A DNA stretch of 64,000 bases from Pseudomonas sp. 5P_3.1_Bac2 (GCF_025465995.1 NZ_JANLNY010000023.1:186001-250000), one strand, 5' to 3'. Counted from the stretch's first letter, positions 30,387 through 41,749 are shown. Program-made: numbers and translations. The notes: generated by a model from the letters alone, not told the origin.

Positions 30387-31961
30387 ATGATGCTGACTGC
30401 CCTGCCCCGCGTTCTTCTCAGCCTGTTGCTGACCCTGCCCTGGCTGGCCCATGCCGGCGACGGTCAGGACTTCGTCAGCGCCAAGCCCGCACAACAAGCC
30501 GAACTGCTCGAACGCTGGGCGGCGCACCCGGACAGCACGCGCTTGCCGCTGCTACAAGCACTACAGCAAGGCCTGCTGGCCAGCGACAGCCAGCAACAAG
30601 CGCTGATCAAGCGCGACGGCCTCTACCAAATTCTGGAGGGCGATGCCGTCCCCCAAGGCACCCCGCGCCCACTGCGCCTGAATAACCGCCTGCGCGGCCT
30701 GCTCGCCAGCAGCCTGGCCAGCCACCAATTACTGTCTGCTGATGCTGCGCAGCGCTTAAGCGCCGCCGTGCAGCTGCAAAAAAGTGCCAAGCCGGCGCAG
30801 TTGCCGCTGCTCAATGAGCGCTTGGTCAGCGAGACCGATGACAGCGTGCGCAGCGCCCTGAGCCTGGCCCTGGCCAACCTGCAATTGGTTGATAACGACC
30901 CCGCCATCCGCTTAGCGGCCGTGCGCTTGCTCGGCTACAGCGGCGAGCCACAAGCCCTTGCGCGTCTGGAAGGACTGTTGGCCGCAGACGGCGAAGCCAA
31001 TGCCGAGGTGCGCACCGCCGCGCAAACCAGCCTGACCCAGGTCAAACGCCAGCTGTTGATCGGCGAGTTGCTCGGCCAGGCCTTTAGCGGCCTGAGCCTG
31101 GGCTCGATCCTGCTGCTGGCGGCACTCGGCTTGGCCATCACCTTCGGCCTGCTCGGGGTGATCAACATGGCCCACGGCGAGATGCTGATGATCGGGGCCT
31201 ACAGCACCTATGTCGTGCAACTGCTGATGCAGCGCTATCTGCCTGAGGCGCTGGCCCTGTATCCGCTGGTGGCGTTGCCAGTGGCCTTTGTCGTCACCGC
31301 GCTGATCGGCATGGCCTTGGAGCGCACGGTCATCCGCCATCTCTATGGCCGGCCGCTGGAAACCCTGTTGGCGACCTGGGGCATCAGCCTGATGCTGATC
31401 CAGCTGGTGCGGGTGCTGTTCGGCGCGCAGAACGTCGAGGTGGCCAACCCCGCGTGGCTGTCCGGCGGGATGCAGGTACTGCCGAACTTGGTGCTGCCGT
31501 ATAACCGCATCGTCATCATCGGCTTCGCCTTGCTGGTGGTGCTGCTGACCTGGCTGCTGCTGAATAAAACCCGCCTGGGCCTCAACGTCCGGGCGGTGAC
31601 GCAGAACCGCAATATGGCCGCCTGCTGCGGCGTGCCGACCGGGCGCGTGGACATGCTCGCCTTTGGCCTCGGCTCCGGCATCGCCGGTTTAGGCGGGGTG
31701 GCCCTGAGTCAGATCGGCAACGTCGGCCCCGACCTAGGCCAGAGCTACATCATCGACTCGTTCCTGGTGGTGGTTCTAGGCGGCGTCGGCCAACTGGCCG
31801 GCAGCGTCACCGCCGCCTTCGGTTTGGGTATCGCCAATAAAATTCTGGAGCCGCAAATCGGCGCGGTACTGGGCAAGATTCTGATCCTGGCGCTGATCAT
31901 TCTGTTTATCCAAAAACGCCCGCAAGGACTGTTTGCTCTGAAAGGACGGGTGATCGACTGA
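30387..31961 (+). CDS. urtB: Urea ABC transporter permease UrtB
   Basis: A 524-residue LivH-type permease. It has a signal peptide and a periplasmic helical domain of about 190 residues with HEAT-like pattern (NDPAIRLAAVRLLGYSGEPQALARLE), then membrane helices from about residue 225. The N-terminal extension is usual for proteobacterial UrtB. An AAAGGA site precedes two tandem ATGs. Its TGA shares one base with the urtC start. Confidence 0.95.
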   Translation: MMLTALPRVLLSLLLTLPWLAHAGDGQDFVSAKPAQQAELLERWAAHPDSTRLPLLQALQQGLLASDSQQQALIKRDGLYQILEGDAVPQGTPRPLRLNNRLRGLLASSLASHQLLSADAAQRLSAAVQLQKSAKPAQLPLLNERLVSETDDSVRSALSLALANLQLVDNDPAIRLAAVRLLGYSGEPQALARLEGLLAADGEANAEVRTAAQTSLTQVKRQLLIGELLGQAFSGLSLGSILLLAALGLAITFGLLGVINMAHGEMLMIGAYSTYVVQLLMQRYLPEALALYPLVALPVAFVVTALIGMALERTVIRHLYGRPLETLLATWGISLMLIQLVRVLFGAQNVEVANPAWLSGGMQVLPNLVLPYNRIVIIGFALLVVLLTWLLLNKTRLGLNVRAVTQNRNMAACCGVPTGRVDMLAFGLGSGIAGLGGVALSQIGNVGPDLGQSYIIDSFLVVVLGGVGQLAGSVTAAFGLGIANKILEPQIGAVLGKILILALIILFIQKRPQGLFALKGRVID

Positions 31962-33049
31962 TGAATATGGCCAACCAAACCCTATTGCTGCGCGCCAGCG
32001 CCAAACTCGGTACGCAGTTGAGTCTGGGCCTGGCCCTGCTCGCGCTGCTGGTCCTGTTAGCCATGCCGCTGCTGCACCTGCTGCCGGCGGACAGCGCCCT
32101 GCACGTATCGGCCTACAGCCTGACCTTGGTGGGCAAAATCCTGTGCTACGCCATCGTCGCCCTGGCTCTGGATTTGGTCTGGGGCTATGCCGGCATGTTG
32201 TCCTTGGGCCACGGCTTGTTCTTCGCCTTGGGCGGCTACGCCATGGGCATGTACCTGATGCGCCAGGCAGCGGGCGACGGCCTGCCAGCCTTTATGAGTT
32301 TTCTGGCATGGCACGAATTACCCTGGTACTGGTACGGCACCGACAGTTTTATCTGGGCGCTTTGTCTGGTGGTATTGGCGCCCGGATTGCTGGCCTTGGT
32401 GTTTGGCTTCTTCGCCTTCCGCTCGCGGATCAAGGGCGTGTACTTCTCGATCATGACCCAAGCGCTGACCTTCGCCGGCATGCTGCTGTTCTTTCGCAAC
32501 GAAACCGGCTTTGGCGGCAACAACGGCTTTACCAACTTCAAAACCATCCTTGGCTTTGATATCACCGCCGCGCACACCCGTGCCGCGCTGTTTTTCGCCA
32601 CGGTGCTGCTGCTCATCTGCAGCCTGTGGCTGGGTTGGCGCCTGGCCCGAAGCAAGTTTGGCCGGGTGCTGACGGCACTGCGCGATGCGGAAAACCGCCT
32701 GATGTTCTGTGGTTACGATCCGCGCGGCTACAAGCTGTTTATCTGGGTGCTCAGCGCCGTGCTGTGCGGCTTGGCCGGGGCGCTGTATGTGCCGCAAGTG
32801 GGCATCATCAACCCCAGTGAAATGTCGCCGACCAACTCCATTGAGGCCGCGGTGTGGGTCGCCTTGGGCGGCCGTGGCAGCTTAATCGGCCCGCTGCTCG
32901 GCGCCGGCGTGGTCAACGGCATGAAGAGCTGGTTTACCGTGGCTTTCCCTGAGTATTGGCTGTTTGCCTTGGGCCTGCTGTTTATCGTGGTCACCCTGTT
33001 TTTGCCTAAGGGTGTGATCGGCCTGCTGCGCAAAAAAGGAGAGCAATAA
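31961..33049 (+). CDS. urtC: Urea ABC transporter permease UrtC
   Basis: A 362-residue LivM-type permease with about ten hydrophobic segments and the conserved loop FGRVLTALRDAENRLMFCGYDP. The start and stop each overlap neighbours by one base (TGATG with urtB, TAATG with urtD), indicating coupled translation. Confidence 0.95.
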   Translation: MNMANQTLLLRASAKLGTQLSLGLALLALLVLLAMPLLHLLPADSALHVSAYSLTLVGKILCYAIVALALDLVWGYAGMLSLGHGLFFALGGYAMGMYLMRQAAGDGLPAFMSFLAWHELPWYWYGTDSFIWALCLVVLAPGLLALVFGFFAFRSRIKGVYFSIMTQALTFAGMLLFFRNETGFGGNNGFTNFKTILGFDITAAHTRAALFFATVLLLICSLWLGWRLARSKFGRVLTALRDAENRLMFCGYDPRGYKLFIWVLSAVLCGLAGALYVPQVGIINPSEMSPTNSIEAAVWVALGGRGSLIGPLLGAGVVNGMKSWFTVAFPEYWLFALGLLFIVVTLFLPKGVIGLLRKKGEQ

Positions 33050-33909
33050 TGCGAGCCGCGCCTATCCCCGAAGTGCTGGTGGCGGACAGCTATCCGGCCA
33101 ACCAAGACCCCGGCAGCAGCCGTGACGCCTTGGGCCTCGGCAGCAGTGCCGGCAAAGGTCTGGATGTGCGCCACGGCACCATCCTGACCTTGGAAGATAT
33201 CAACGTCAGCTTCGATGGCTTTAAGGCCCTGAGCAACCTCAACCTGTATATCGGTGTCGGTGAGCTGCGCTGCATTATCGGCCCCAACGGCGCCGGCAAG
33301 ACCACCATGATGGACGTGATCACCGGTAAGACCCGGCCGGATAGCGGCGTGGCCTATTTCGGCGAAACCTTCGACCTCACCCAGATGAGCGAAGTGGCCA
33401 TCGCCCAGGCCGGCATCGGCCGCAAGTTCCAAAAGCCCACGGTGTTTGAAGCCTTGAGCGTGTTTGAAAATTTAGAGTTGGCGCAAAAGACCAACAAGTC
33501 GGTGTGGGCCAGCCTGCGCGCCACACTCAGCGGCGCGCAGTTGGAGCGGATCGACGAGGTGCTCAGCACCATCCGCTTAAGTGACTCGCGCCAGCGCCCG
33601 GCCGGCTTACTGTCCCACGGGCAAAAGCAGTTTCTCGAAATCGGCATGCTGCTGATGCAAGACCCGCAATTGCTCCTGCTCGATGAGCCGGTCGCGGGCA
33701 TGACCGACGCCGAAACCGAATTTACCGCCGAGCTGTTTAAGTCGCTGGCACGCAAGCATTCGCTGATGGTGGTGGAACACGATATGGGCTTTGTCGGCAG
33801 CATCGCCGACCACGTCACCGTGCTGCACCACGGCAGCGTGCTGGCCGAAGGCTCGTTGGAGCAGGTGCAAAACGATGAACGGGTGATCGAGGTGTACCTC
33901 GGTCGCTAG
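33049..33909 (+). CDS. urtD: Urea ABC transporter ATP-binding protein UrtD
   Basis: A 286-residue LivG-type ATPase with a 45-residue N-terminal extension usual for UrtD. Walker A is GPNGAGKTT (about residues 82-90), the signature LSHGQKQFLEIG, and Walker B LLLLDEPVAG, with switch His in VVEHDMGFV. Its stop is followed by the 142-bp tandem array instead of directly by urtE. Confidence 0.95.
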   Translation: MRAAPIPEVLVADSYPANQDPGSSRDALGLGSSAGKGLDVRHGTILTLEDINVSFDGFKALSNLNLYIGVGELRCIIGPNGAGKTTMMDVITGKTRPDSGVAYFGETFDLTQMSEVAIAQAGIGRKFQKPTVFEALSVFENLELAQKTNKSVWASLRATLSGAQLERIDEVLSTIRLSDSRQRPAGLLSHGQKQFLEIGMLLMQDPQLLLLDEPVAGMTDAETEFTAELFKSLARKHSLMVVEHDMGFVGSIADHVTVLHHGSVLAEGSLEQVQNDERVIEVYLGR

Positions 33910-33926
33910 ACCTGCTGACCCCTTAA

Positions 33927-34422
33927 ACGGTGGCTGGCTACGGCCAACCACCCTACGCAGTTACGTAGGGTGGATGTCGCTTCACCCATCCACCAAGCGG
34001 CAGCACTAGTAACACCGGTATACGTACATAACCGCCGGCCAATATTGAGTAAGGCGATGTTAGCTACAACGGTGGCTGGCTGCGGCCAACCACCCTACGC
34101 AGTTACGTAGGGTGGATGTCGCTTCACCCATCCACCAAGCGGCAGCACTAGTAACACCGGTATACGTACATAACCGCCGGCCAATATTGAGTAAGGCGAT
34201 GTTAGCTACAACGGTGGCTGGCTGCGGCCAACCACCCTACGCAGTTACGTAGGGTGGATGTCGCTTCACCCATCCACCAAGCGGCAGCACAAGCAACACC
34301 GGTATACGTACATAACCGCCGGCCAATATTGAGTACGGCGGTGTTAGCTACAACGGTGGCTGGCTGCGGCCAACCACCCTACGCAGTTACGTAGGGTGGA
34401 TGTCGCTTCACCCATCCACCAA
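33927..34422. repeat. 142-bp tandem array, three full copies plus 70 bp
   Basis: Copies begin at 33927, 34069, 34211 and 34353 (exact 142-bp period); the fourth stops after 70 bp, diverging at 34423. Copies differ at only a few bases (for example GGCTACGG in copy 1 against GGCTGCGG, and CACTAGTAAC against CACAAGCAAC in copy 3). Each copy holds four alternating arms, GGTGG-CCACC-GGTGG-CCACC, of which the middle pair forms a perfect 10-bp stem (CCACCCTACG, loop CAGTTA, CGTAGGGTGG). No coding potential is seen. It fills the gap between urtD and urtE. Confidence 0.95.
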
Positions 34423-34506
34423 CACGACAGCGCCAACACCCCCAACAGCGTTACACATCCATAACCGCCACGAAGCCACCACCGCGTTAACCAGAAGGAC
34501 CTCGCC

Positions 34507-35205
34507 ATGCTGCAAGTACAGCAACTGCATCAGTTTTACGGCGGCAGCCATATCCTGCGTGGCTTGTCGTTTGACGCCCCCATCGGCCAAGTCACCTGCC
34601 TGCTGGGACGTAACGGTGTGGGTAAAACCACCCTGCTCAAATGCCTGATGGGACTGATCCCGGCCAAAGACGGCAGCGTGCAATGGCAAGGCCAGAGCAT
34701 CACGGCCTTGAAGCCGCATCAACGGGTCAACGCCGGCATCGCCTATGTGCCGCAAGGGCGAGAAATCTTCCCGCGCTTAACCGTGGAAGAGAACCTGCTG
34801 ATGGGCCTGTCACGTTTTAGCGCCGGCCAAGCCAAGCGGGTGCCGGAGTTTATCTACGAGCTGTTCCCGGTGCTGCGTGAGATGAAGCAACGCCGTGGCG
34901 GCGATCTATCTGGCGGCCAGCAACAGCAATTGGCGATTGGCCGCGCCCTGGCCAGCCAACCCAAGCTGCTGATCCTCGACGAACCCACCGAAGGCATCCA
35001 GCCGTCGGTGATCAAAGAAATCGGCGCGGTGATCAAACAGCTGGCCGCCCGCGGGGATATGGCGATTTTGCTGGTCGAGCAGTTCTACGATTTTGCCGCT
35101 GAACTGGCCGATCAGTATTTGGTGATGAGCCGCGGCGAGATTATCCAGCAAGGCCAAGGCGCCAATATGGAAGCCGAAGGCGTGCGGGGGCTGGTCACCA
35201 TCTAA
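34507..35205 (+). CDS. urtE: Urea ABC transporter ATP-binding protein UrtE
   Basis: A 232-residue LivF-type ATPase. Walker A is GRNGVGKTT (about residues 38-46), signature LSGGQQQQLAIGRAL, Walker B LLILDEPTEG. It carries its own AGAAGGAC ribosome site. It is separated from urtD by about 600 bp of repeats, so it depends on read-through across the array or on a promoter inside it. Confidence 0.95.
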   Translation: MLQVQQLHQFYGGSHILRGLSFDAPIGQVTCLLGRNGVGKTTLLKCLMGLIPAKDGSVQWQGQSITALKPHQRVNAGIAYVPQGREIFPRLTVEENLLMGLSRFSAGQAKRVPEFIYELFPVLREMKQRRGGDLSGGQQQQLAIGRALASQPKLLILDEPTEGIQPSVIKEIGAVIKQLAARGDMAILLVEQFYDFAAELADQYLVMSRGEIIQQGQGANMEAEGVRGLVTI

Positions 35206-35392
35206 GCCGGCCCGGGCTCATACCACGCCCAGCGCCACTCGCGCCGGGCAAGGCAGACAAGCACCCATTTGGTGCGTAAATACACCCAAGCGCACCAGCC
35301 TGACGCCAGCAGGCTGCCATGCAATCGCCACACCTCAGCTAATACTTGGCCTGCAAGGCCCACTCTGCGTCCACGCACTATCCTGGCGCATG

Positions 35393-35408
35393 CGGCACAG
35401 CAATTGCT
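35393..35408 (+). promoter_or_regulatory. Candidate sigma-54 promoter of the ure operon
   Basis: CGGCAC, five bases, TTGCT, with ten bases between GG and GC. This agrees with the -24/-12 consensus TGGCAC-N5-TTGCW at all but one position. It lies 33 bp before the preferred ureD start. RpoN/NtrC control of urease is established in several Pseudomonas. Confidence 0.62.
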
Positions 35409-35440
35409 CTAATTAGGCAATCTCAGCTATGTGCATTGTC

Positions 35441-36274
35441 ATGACCACTGCCGCCCACCTGTTTCACCCAGCCTGGCACGCCGAGCTTGAACTGGCCTAT
35501 GCCCGCGACGGTGCCACAACCCGCCCAACTCAGCGCCGTCACCTTGGCCCGCTGCGGGTGCAAAAGCACCTCTATGGCGAAGGCCCCGAGGTGTGTCAGC
35601 ACATCATCGTCCATCCCCCCGGCGGCATTGCCGGCGGTGATCGCCTAGACATTAGCGTCAGCGTCGGCACCAACGCCTGGGCGCAGCTGACCAGCCCCGG
35701 CGCCGCCAAGTGGTACCGCGCCGCCAGCCCGGCTTATCAGCAGCTCAAATTGCACGTTGCCGCCGGTGCTACCTTGGAGTGGCTGCCGCAAGAAACCATC
35801 GTCTACAGCGCCGCCCAAGCCGAGCTGAACACCGATATCGAGCTGGAAGGCGACGCCCGCCTGCTCTATTGGGACATCGTCGCCTTGGGCCGCCCGGCCA
35901 GTGGCGAGCGCTTTGCCGCAGGCTACATGCAGGCGCAGCTGAATATCCGCCGCGACGGCCATCTGCTGTGGCACGAGCGCCAGCGCCTGCAAGGCGCCGA
36001 CGGCCTGCTCGACTCGCCCATCGGCCTGGCTGGCCAGCCGGTCTTCGCCACCTTACTGATCACCGGCGAGATCAGCCCTGACCTACTGGAGCAGTGCCGC
36101 ACGCTGCTCAGCCCAGTGCGTGGCGATCTCTCCCAGTTACCCGGCCTGTTAGTCGCGCGCTGCCTGGCAGCCGAAGCGCTGCACGCCCGCGCCTGGTTAA
36201 GCGCTTTATGGCACCTGCTGCGCCCGGCCTTGTTCGGACGCAGCGCTGTCCCCCCACGTATTTGGAGCACCTGA
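35441..36274 (+). CDS. ureD: Urease accessory protein UreD
   Basis: A 277-residue urease assembly chaperone with the conserved core [30 protein letters not shown] and [10 protein letters not shown]. It forms the UreDFG activation complex with urease. The start at 35441 ([18 protein letters not shown]) aligns with the family; an ATG 12 bases upstream is also possible, but both lack a clear ribosome site. ureA follows after 2 bp. Confidence 0.94.
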   Translation: MTTAAHLFHPAWHAELELAYARDGATTRPTQRRHLGPLRVQKHLYGEGPEVCQHIIVHPPGGIAGGDRLDISVSVGTNAWAQLTSPGAAKWYRAASPAYQQLKLHVAAGATLEWLPQETIVYSAAQAELNTDIELEGDARLLYWDIVALGRPASGERFAAGYMQAQLNIRRDGHLLWHERQRLQGADGLLDSPIGLAGQPVFATLLITGEISPDLLEQCRTLLSPVRGDLSQLPGLLVARCLAAEALHARAWLSALWHLLRPALFGRSAVPPRIWST

Positions 36275-36276
36275 GC

Positions 36277-36579
36277 ATGGATTTAACCCCACGGGAAAAA
36301 GACAAGATGCTGATCTTCACCGCCGGTTTGGTCGCTGAGCGACGCCTGGCCCGTGGAGTCAAACTCAACTATCCGGAGGCCATGGCCTATATCAGCGCCG
36401 CGCTGCTCGAAGGTGCCCGCGACGGTCAAAGCGTGGCCCAGCTTATGCATTACGGCACCACACTGCTCAGCCGCGACCAAGTGATGGAGGGCGTGCCGGA
36501 GATGATCGCGGAGATCCAAGTGGAAGCCACCTTCCCCGATGGCACCAAGCTGGTCACCGTGCACCAACCCATTGCCTGA
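36277..36579 (+). CDS. ureA: Urease gamma subunit
   Basis: A 100-residue gamma subunit ([20 protein letters not shown]...[20 protein letters not shown]), full length and highly conserved. It belongs to the UreABC structural trimer of heterotrimers. A TTTGGAG site precedes the start. Confidence 0.98.
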   Translation: MDLTPREKDKMLIFTAGLVAERRLARGVKLNYPEAMAYISAALLEGARDGQSVAQLMHYGTTLLSRDQVMEGVPEMIAEIQVEATFPDGTKLVTVHQPIA

Positions 36580-36623
36580 TCAATATCCAGGATGCACCAC
36601 TGCAACAGCGGCCAGGAGGCCCC

Positions 36624-37136
36624 ATGATAATTCGCGACGCCACACCCGCCGACTTGCCCGCCCTGGTCGATATTTACAACGACGCGGTGCTCAATACCAC
36701 GGCGATCTGGATGAACCACTGCGTCGACCTGGCCAACCGCGAGGCTTGGTTTGCCGCGCGCAGCCAGCAGGGCTACCCGATTTTGGTGGCGGAAGATGCC
36801 GCTGGCCGGGTGGTCGGCTACTCCTCCTTTGGCGACTGGCGTCCATTTGATGGCTTTTGCTATAGCGTCGAGCATTCGGTGTATGTCAGCCCCGACGTAC
36901 AAGGTAAAGGCCTCGGCAAACGGCTGCTGTGCGCCCTGATTACCCGAGCCCGGGCGGCCAATAAACACATGATGGTGGCGGCTATCGAAAGCGGTAACCA
37001 GACCTCCATCGCCATGCACTTGCGCTTAGGCTTCACCATCACCGGCCAGATGCCGCAAGTCGGCTGCAAATTCGGTCAATGGCTGGACCTGACCTTTATG
37101 CAACTCAACCTGAGCCCGGAGAGAAGCGCACCGTGA
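36624..37136 (+). CDS. GNAT acetyltransferase, methionine sulfoximine/phosphinothricin type
   Basis: A 170-residue GNAT protein of the pat family (IRDATPADLPALVDIYNDAV; acetyl-CoA loop VQGKGLGKRLLCALI; GNQTSIAMHLRLGF). The PA4866 homologue in the same operon position acetylates methionine sulfoximine and sulfone. Here it sits inside the urease operon between ureA and ureB, possibly protecting glutamine synthetase from such inhibitors; that link is inference. Its stop overlaps the next start by 4 bp (GTGA). Confidence 0.9.
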   Translation: MIIRDATPADLPALVDIYNDAVLNTTAIWMNHCVDLANREAWFAARSQQGYPILVAEDAAGRVVGYSSFGDWRPFDGFCYSVEHSVYVSPDVQGKGLGKRLLCALITRARAANKHMMVAAIESGNQTSIAMHLRLGFTITGQMPQVGCKFGQWLDLTFMQLNLSPERSAP

Positions 37137-37663
37137 GCCAGCTGATCCGCGTTGCCGCAGAACACTTTAGCCAGTACCGCGCCGGTTTCCATGCGCTGCT
37201 CAGCGATGCCATCGCCAGCGGCGCGAGCCTGGGCTTTCTCGCCAATTTCAGCCAGCGTGAGGCCGACGAGTACTTCGAGCAAGTCCAGGACGGCCTCAAT
37301 AGCGCCAGCCACTGCCTATGGCTGGTGCTTGAGCAAGGCCAAGTAGTGGCCAGCATCCAGCTGGTGTTGTGCCTCAAGGCCAATGGCCTTAACCGTGCGG
37401 AAATCCAAAAACTGATGGTGCTGCGCAGCGCCCGCCGCCAAGGCTTGGCCGCGCAGCTAATGGCGGCCGTTGAGGCCCATGCCCACAGTATTAAGCGCGG
37501 CTTGCTCTACCTCGACACCGAGGCCGGCAGTGCCGCTGAGCTGTTTTATCAACAGCAAGGCTACCAGTGCATCGGCGGCCTCCCCGACTACGCCTGCGGT
37601 CCGGATGGGCAGTACCGGGCCAATGCCATCTATTACAAAACCCTGTCGAGAGCGAAGCCATGA
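37133..37663 (+). CDS. GNAT-family N-acetyltransferase in the urease operon
   Basis: A 176-residue GNAT protein with the acetyl-CoA loop [14 protein letters not shown] and a C-terminal [23 protein letters not shown] motif. The GTG start at 37133 is chosen for its GGAGAGAAG site and 4-bp overlap with the preceding gene; the frame's earlier ATG lies inside that gene. Its stop overlaps ureB (ATGA). The substrate is unknown. Confidence 0.86.
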   Translation: MSQLIRVAAEHFSQYRAGFHALLSDAIASGASLGFLANFSQREADEYFEQVQDGLNSASHCLWLVLEQGQVVASIQLVLCLKANGLNRAEIQKLMVLRSARRQGLAAQLMAAVEAHAHSIKRGLLYLDTEAGSAAELFYQQQGYQCIGGLPDYACGPDGQYRANAIYYKTLSRAKP

Positions 37664-37965
37664 TTCCCGGCGAATACCGCGTGCAAGACGGCGAGATCGA
37701 GCTTAATGCCGGGCGCCGCACCCTGAGCTTAACCGTGGCCAATAGCGGTGACCGGCCCATTCAGGTCGGCTCGCACTACCACTTCTTTGAAACCAACGAC
37801 GCCTTAACCTTCGACCGCGCCGCCACGCGCGGCATGCGCCTGAATATCGCCGCCGGCACTGCGGTGCGCTTCGAGCCGGGGCAGAGCCGCGACGTCGAGT
37901 TGGTCGAGTTGGCCGGTCTGCGCCGCGTGTACGGCTTTGCCGGGCGGATCATGGGCGCGCTGTGA
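37660..37965 (+). CDS. ureB: Urease beta subunit
   Basis: A 101-residue beta subunit ([50 protein letters not shown]). Full length. The start overlaps the preceding acetyltransferase stop by 4 bp. Confidence 0.98.
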   Translation: MIPGEYRVQDGEIELNAGRRTLSLTVANSGDRPIQVGSHYHFFETNDALTFDRAATRGMRLNIAAGTAVRFEPGQSRDVELVELAGLRRVYGFAGRIMGAL

Positions 37966-38020
37966 CAGCCGCCTGCGCCCTAGAGGTTGCTGCCCCTTTT
38001 CAACGCTTTAAGGAAAACCG

Positions 38021-39721
<1,701 letters not shown>

Positions 39722-39727
39722 CGCGCC

Positions 39728-39763
39728 AGCCGCCACTTTCGCCCAGCGTTCTAAGTGGCGGCT
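39728..39763. terminator. Hairpin between convergent ureC and transporter gene
   Basis: AGCCGCCACTT (39728-39738) and AAGTGGCGGCT (39753-39763) are perfect 11-bp complements around a 14-base loop. There is no T-tract. The likely role is a bidirectional 3'-end structure. Confidence 0.55.
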
Positions 39764-40631
39764 AGCTAATCCCCGGTCGCCGTTTATTCCACGCCACCAA
39801 CAGGCCGCTGAGGATAATGATCGCCATGCCCAGCAGGGCGCCATGATCGGGCACATGGGCAAAGAACAAGGCACCGAACAGCACGGCAAAGATGATCTGG
39901 GCATAAGTAAAAGGCGCCAACGCCGCAGCACTGGCAAAGCGGTAGGCGTTGCTTAACAACAAGTGTCCACTGATGGCCAACACGGCAATCAGCAGCGCCA
40001 CCCATAGGTCTTGCGCCACGGGCATCTGCCACACCCAGGGCAAACTCAGGCTCATCACCAAGGTGCCGAACAGCGTGCTGAAGAAGTTGCTGGTCAGTGG
40101 ATGATCGGTATTGGCTAAACGCCGCGTCAGCAGTTGATAGAAGCCCAGACACAGCGCCGCACCTATGGGCAGCAAGACATAGGGGGTAAACAACCCGCCA
40201 CCGGGGCGCACGATAATCACCACGCCAATCAGGCCCAAGCCCACCGACAGCCATTGGCCGCGGCTGACCGGCTCCTTAAACAGCGCCACCGACGCCAGCA
40301 ACACCACCATAGGCGCGAGGAACAGCACGGCGGTGGTCTCGCCCAAGGGGATAAACAACAAGGAGGTGAACATAAAGGCACTGGTGCCAACCAGGCTCAT
40401 GGAGCGCGCCAGTTGCAACAGCGGTCGCTGAGTCTGAATCAGCCGGCGCCCCATGCGCGGTGCAAACAGGCCGAGCATCAGCATGGTTTGCAGCACATAG
40501 CGCAGCCACACCACGAGCAGCACCGGGTAACTCTGCAGCAGGTATTTAGACAAGGCATCACTGCCCGCCAGCAGCAAACACGAGGCGAGGATCAGCGACA
40601 GCCCCAGGCCGAGATGATTGGTGTTAAGCAC
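39762..40631 (-). CDS. DMT-superfamily EamA transporter
   Basis: A 289-residue protein with ten hydrophobic helices in two EamA repeats (SKYLLQSYPVLLVVWLRYVLQTML; TAVLFLAPMVVLLASVALFKEPVSRGQW in the first half; FTYAQIIFAVLFGALFFAHVPD in the second). Likely a metabolite exporter; substrate not assignable. Convergent with ureC. Confidence 0.92.
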   Translation of the reverse strand: MLNTNHLGLGLSLILASCLLLAGSDALSKYLLQSYPVLLVVWLRYVLQTMLMLGLFAPRMGRRLIQTQRPLLQLARSMSLVGTSAFMFTSLLFIPLGETTAVLFLAPMVVLLASVALFKEPVSRGQWLSVGLGLIGVVIIVRPGGGLFTPYVLLPIGAALCLGFYQLLTRRLANTDHPLTSNFFSTLFGTLVMSLSLPWVWQMPVAQDLWVALLIAVLAISGHLLLSNAYRFASAAALAPFTYAQIIFAVLFGALFFAHVPDHGALLGMAIIILSGLLVAWNKRRPGIS

Positions 40632-40786
40632 TAAGAAACCTTAAGCATTATCAGGAAGCGAACGCGATATTCCGAGCAATAAACCAGCCAATCTTCCTAA
40701 ATGCCCGCCTGTTTTCAGCCGAGTCGTGGCGCCCGGCCAGATTGAGTCTATCCCAAGCCCCGCTGACATGGCCGCCCATGCTGCGC

Positions 40787-41695
40787 TTAGTAATGCCCTT
40801 CGGCCAATAGCACGCGCTGCAAATAGCGCCGCGCCGCCTGCCCCTCAGGGGTGGGCATCAGCGGCCAGACATGAATCATCTCCGGCGCCCACTGCAGGTC
40901 CACGCTAACCCCCTGGCCACGGGCTTTGTCCGCCAGTTGCAAGGCCTCGGCGCCGAGCAGATCCTTACCGGCGGCCAATAAGGTGATCGCCGGCAGCCCG
41001 GTTAAATCGGCGCACAACGGACTCAGCGCCGGGTGCTCCAAGGGCCAGTTACCGGCATACAGGCGCGCCGCTTCTCGCGCACCGGCGCTGGCCAGCATCG
41101 GATCTTGCGCGGCCAACACGGGATCTACCGGCGTCTGCATACGTAAATCCACCCAGGGGCAAATCAGCAGCAGGCGCTGCGGCAAGGCCTGGCCCTGCTC
41201 ACGGATGGCCAGAGCCAGGGCCAGGGCCAAACCGCCCCCCGCCGAGTCGCCCATTAGCAGCGGCGGCTCCTCAGACTGCTCCGCCAACTGGTTGTAGGCG
41301 CGCCAGGCAAAGGCCAGGGTTTGCTCGCAATGATGCTCCGGCGCCAAGGGATACAGCGGCACGCTGATGCTGTAGCCGGTGCGCAGCACCAACTCATGCA
41401 GCAGGCGCCAGTGAAAGCGGCTGATCGGCCGCACATAGGCGCCGCCATGCAGATAGAGCAGATGGCCGCTGGGTAATTGGGTCTTGGGCGCCAGCTGATA
41501 GATCTCATAGCCATCCAACTCCCGCCGGCTGATGTCCAGCTCGCGCTGCATCTTGGCCGTGGGCCGGGCCGGGCCGGCTTTGCGCAAGCGCGGCAAGCTG
41601 GCGTGCAAATTGTCCGCGCTGGCATACACGCGTTTACGCCGGATCAAACGCAGGAATAAAACCGCTAAGCGATGCTGCCAACTGGGCATAGCCAC
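40787..41695 (-). CDS. Alpha/beta hydrolase, hormone-sensitive lipase-like
   Basis: A 302-residue esterase of the HSL (family IV) type, with the oxyanion motif YLHGGAYVRP, the nucleophile elbow MGDSAGGGLALAL, and an Asp/His pair towards the C-terminus (MIHVWPLM). There is no signal peptide. It may start at either of two ATGs six bases apart. It lies downstream of the zinc-finger gene on the same strand. Substrate unknown. Confidence 0.9.
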   Translation of the reverse strand: MAMPSWQHRLAVLFLRLIRRKRVYASADNLHASLPRLRKAGPARPTAKMQRELDISRRELDGYEIYQLAPKTQLPSGHLLYLHGGAYVRPISRFHWRLLHELVLRTGYSISVPLYPLAPEHHCEQTLAFAWRAYNQLAEQSEEPPLLMGDSAGGGLALALALAIREQGQALPQRLLLICPWVDLRMQTPVDPVLAAQDPMLASAGAREAARLYAGNWPLEHPALSPLCADLTGLPAITLLAAGKDLLGAEALQLADKARGQGVSVDLQWAPEMIHVWPLMPTPEGQAARRYLQRVLLAEGHY

Positions 41696-41749
41696 CCCTT
41701 GGGCTAGATGGGCCGGCAGCCAAGAGCGCCAGCAGGATAAGCGGGCAGC

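Noticed and set aside
33927..34422. CRISPR array
   Set aside because: Units are contiguous 142-bp copies with no unique spacers, and no cas gene is nearby.
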